Positions 13,441-14,609 of a stretch of 14,609 bases of DNA are shown here, piece after piece. Origin of the DNA: Bacteroidota bacterium (GTDB lineage Bacteria; Bacteroidota; Bacteroidia; B-17B0; Aurantibacillaceae); assembly GCA_947474485.1 (NCBI GenBank), contig CANJJP010000004.1, positions 1-14,609 of the forward strand. The letters are read 5' to 3'. Below the pieces are notes generated by a model. The model did no database searches, was not told the origin of the DNA, and saw only the letters and a list, made by a program, of their open reading frames with translations. The first letter of the stretch is position 1. Each line of letters starts with the position of its first letter. The position numbers and the translations under genes were made by a program.

Positions 13441-14609
13441 ATGCAAAAGATTAAAATTGGAGTACTAAGAGAAGAAAAAAGTCCACCTGATAAACGTGTG
13501 CCTCTTACTCCCTTAATTTGTTCCGAATTAGTTAGAAAATATCCCCAAGTCGAAATAGTTGTTCAGCCAAGTAAAATACGTTGCTATAGCGATGATGAAT
13601 ATGTTGCATTTGGTATTACCATGCAAGAAGATTTAAGTGATTGCGATGTGTTGATGGGAGTAAAAGAAGTTCCTAAAGAAAATTTACTAGCAGGAAAAAA
13701 ATACTTTTTCTTTTCGCACACCATAAAAAAACAACCACATAATGTGAAGTTGATGAAAGCACTTATTGAAAAGAAAGTGCAGATGATAGATTACGAAACA
13801 CTAACAGATAAAAACCATAATCGTATCATAGGTTTTGGCCGTTACGCTGGAATAGTTGGTGCTTACAATGGAATTTTAGGTTATGGTTTAAAATATGATT
13901 TGTTCCGCATCAAACCTGCAAATCTTTGCCGTGATAGAGCGGAGATGGAAGAAGAGTTGAAACGGGTAAAACTTCCGAACATTAAAATTGTTTTAACTGG
14001 AGGCGGACGTGTTGCTAATGGTGCAATTGAAACATTAAGCGCTTTAAGAATAAGAAAAGTTACTGCTGAAGAATTTTTAATGGCATCCTATAGAGAGCCT
14101 GTTTATTGCCAGTTAAACCCACGTGATTATGTTGAGAGACCTGATGATCATAATTTTGATTTAAATGATTTCTTCAAACATCCTGAGCGTTTTGTGTCAA
14201 AGTTTGTTCCTTACACTAAGGTTACTGATTTATTTATTTCCGCTCATTTTTGGGATCCACGTTCACCAAAAATGTTTACTAAGGAAGATATGAAAGCTTC
14301 TGATTTTCATATCAGTGTTATTTCAGATGTTACTTGCGATATTGATGGTTCTGTTCCAACTACAATGAGATCTAGTACCATTGCCCAACCTTTTTATGGT
14401 TATAATATAATTAAGGATGAGGAAGATTTACCATTTAATAAAGACACTGTTTGTATAATGGCAGTTGATAATTTGCCTTGCGAATTGCCACGTGATGCTA
14501 GTGATGATTTTGGTAAAGACCTTGTAGAGCGTGTACTTCCGAACATTATTTTAGAAGATACGGATAAGGTAATTGAAAGAGCCTCTATCTGCAAAGATGG
14601 CAAGTTAAC
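13441..14609 (+). CDS. Lysine-ketoglutarate reductase / saccharopine dehydrogenase-like enzyme (partial)
   Basis: NAD(P)-dependent dehydrogenase of the alanine dehydrogenase/PNT superfamily, closest in pattern to the lysine-ketoglutarate reductase domain of eukaryotic AASS and to saccharopine dehydrogenase. It is open to the window edge (389 codons and 2 bases), so the C-terminus is missing. It starts MQKIKIGVLREEKSPPDKRVPLTP. GVKEVP (73-78) and FSHTIKKQ (91-98) hold Lys75 and His93, which match in position the catalytic Lys and His of saccharopine dehydrogenases. LTGGGRVANGA is the glycine-rich nucleotide loop. Further on, ISDVTCDIDGS, SSTIAQPFYGY and AVDNLPCELPRDAS closely resemble the AASS reductase domain. 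Whether it acts on lysine, saccharopine or another amino acid cannot be told. Homologues are often labelled alanine dehydrogenase. Confidence 0.85.
   Translation, partial: MQKIKIGVLREEKSPPDKRVPLTPLICSELVRKYPQVEIVVQPSKIRCYSDDEYVAFGITMQEDLSDCDVLMGVKEVPKENLLAGKKYFFFSHTIKKQPHNVKLMKALIEKKVQMIDYETLTDKNHNRIIGFGRYAGIVGAYNGILGYGLKYDLFRIKPANLCRDRAEMEEELKRVKLPNIKIVLTGGGRVANGAIETLSALRIRKVTAEEFLMASYREPVYCQLNPRDYVERPDDHNFDLNDFFKHPERFVSKFVPYTKVTDLFISAHFWDPRSPKMFTKEDMKASDFHISVISDVTCDIDGSVPTTMRSSTIAQPFYGYNIIKDEEDLPFNKDTVCIMAVDNLPCELPRDASDDFGKDLVERVLPNIILEDTDKVIERASICKDGKL

Overview
The window reads as the chromosome of a member of the Bacteroidota. The DNA is AT-rich. Several genes are preceded by the phylum's -7 promoter box (TAnnTTTG), sometimes with a TTG-type -33 box about 20 bp upstream. 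Almost no gene has a Shine-Dalgarno sequence. Exported proteins have short signal peptides ending in AQ/SQ or a lipobox. The order rpsU - tyrosine recombinase - hpf is typical of the phylum. I cannot place the organism below phylum level.

Layout. Positions 1-168 hold the N-terminus of a leftward exported protein. Then come a DEAD-box RNA helicase (+, TTG start), a 16-bp inverted repeat between convergent genes, a SCO1/SenC copper chaperone (-), a divergent KirBac-type potassium channel (+) and CTP synthase pyrG (+). Between pyrG and a strong hairpin terminator lies a decayed, internally deleted IS1380-type transposase. Next is a leftward block: a small secreted protein with a frameshift in its signal peptide, and, upstream of a terminator, a probable three-gene operon of exported proteins (an internally duplicated protein, a GLPGLI/DUF4412-like protein and a lipoprotein relative of it). 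Rightwards, rpsU, a XerC-type recombinase and hpf follow, closed by a terminator. Then come a 1084-residue secreted WD40-caspase protein and a lysine-ketoglutarate-reductase-like dehydrogenase that runs off the right end.

How the parts relate. The rightward genes are mainly housekeeping: RNA remodelling, pyrimidine synthesis, ribosomal protein bS21, chromosome-dimer resolution and ribosome hibernation. The leftward block from 8443 to 5645 is an envelope module of unknown function whose promoter is back to back with that of rpsU. The best leads are: hpf carries the only clear Shine-Dalgarno sequence, two genes downstream of bS21, a protein reported to hide the anti-Shine-Dalgarno in this phylum; a long hairpin ends a few bases before the recombinase start; the exported operon of unknown function; and the secreted caspase with an intact His/Cys dyad. 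I saw no tRNA, rRNA, CRISPR array or prophage. No database search was possible, so all family calls come from motif recognition.
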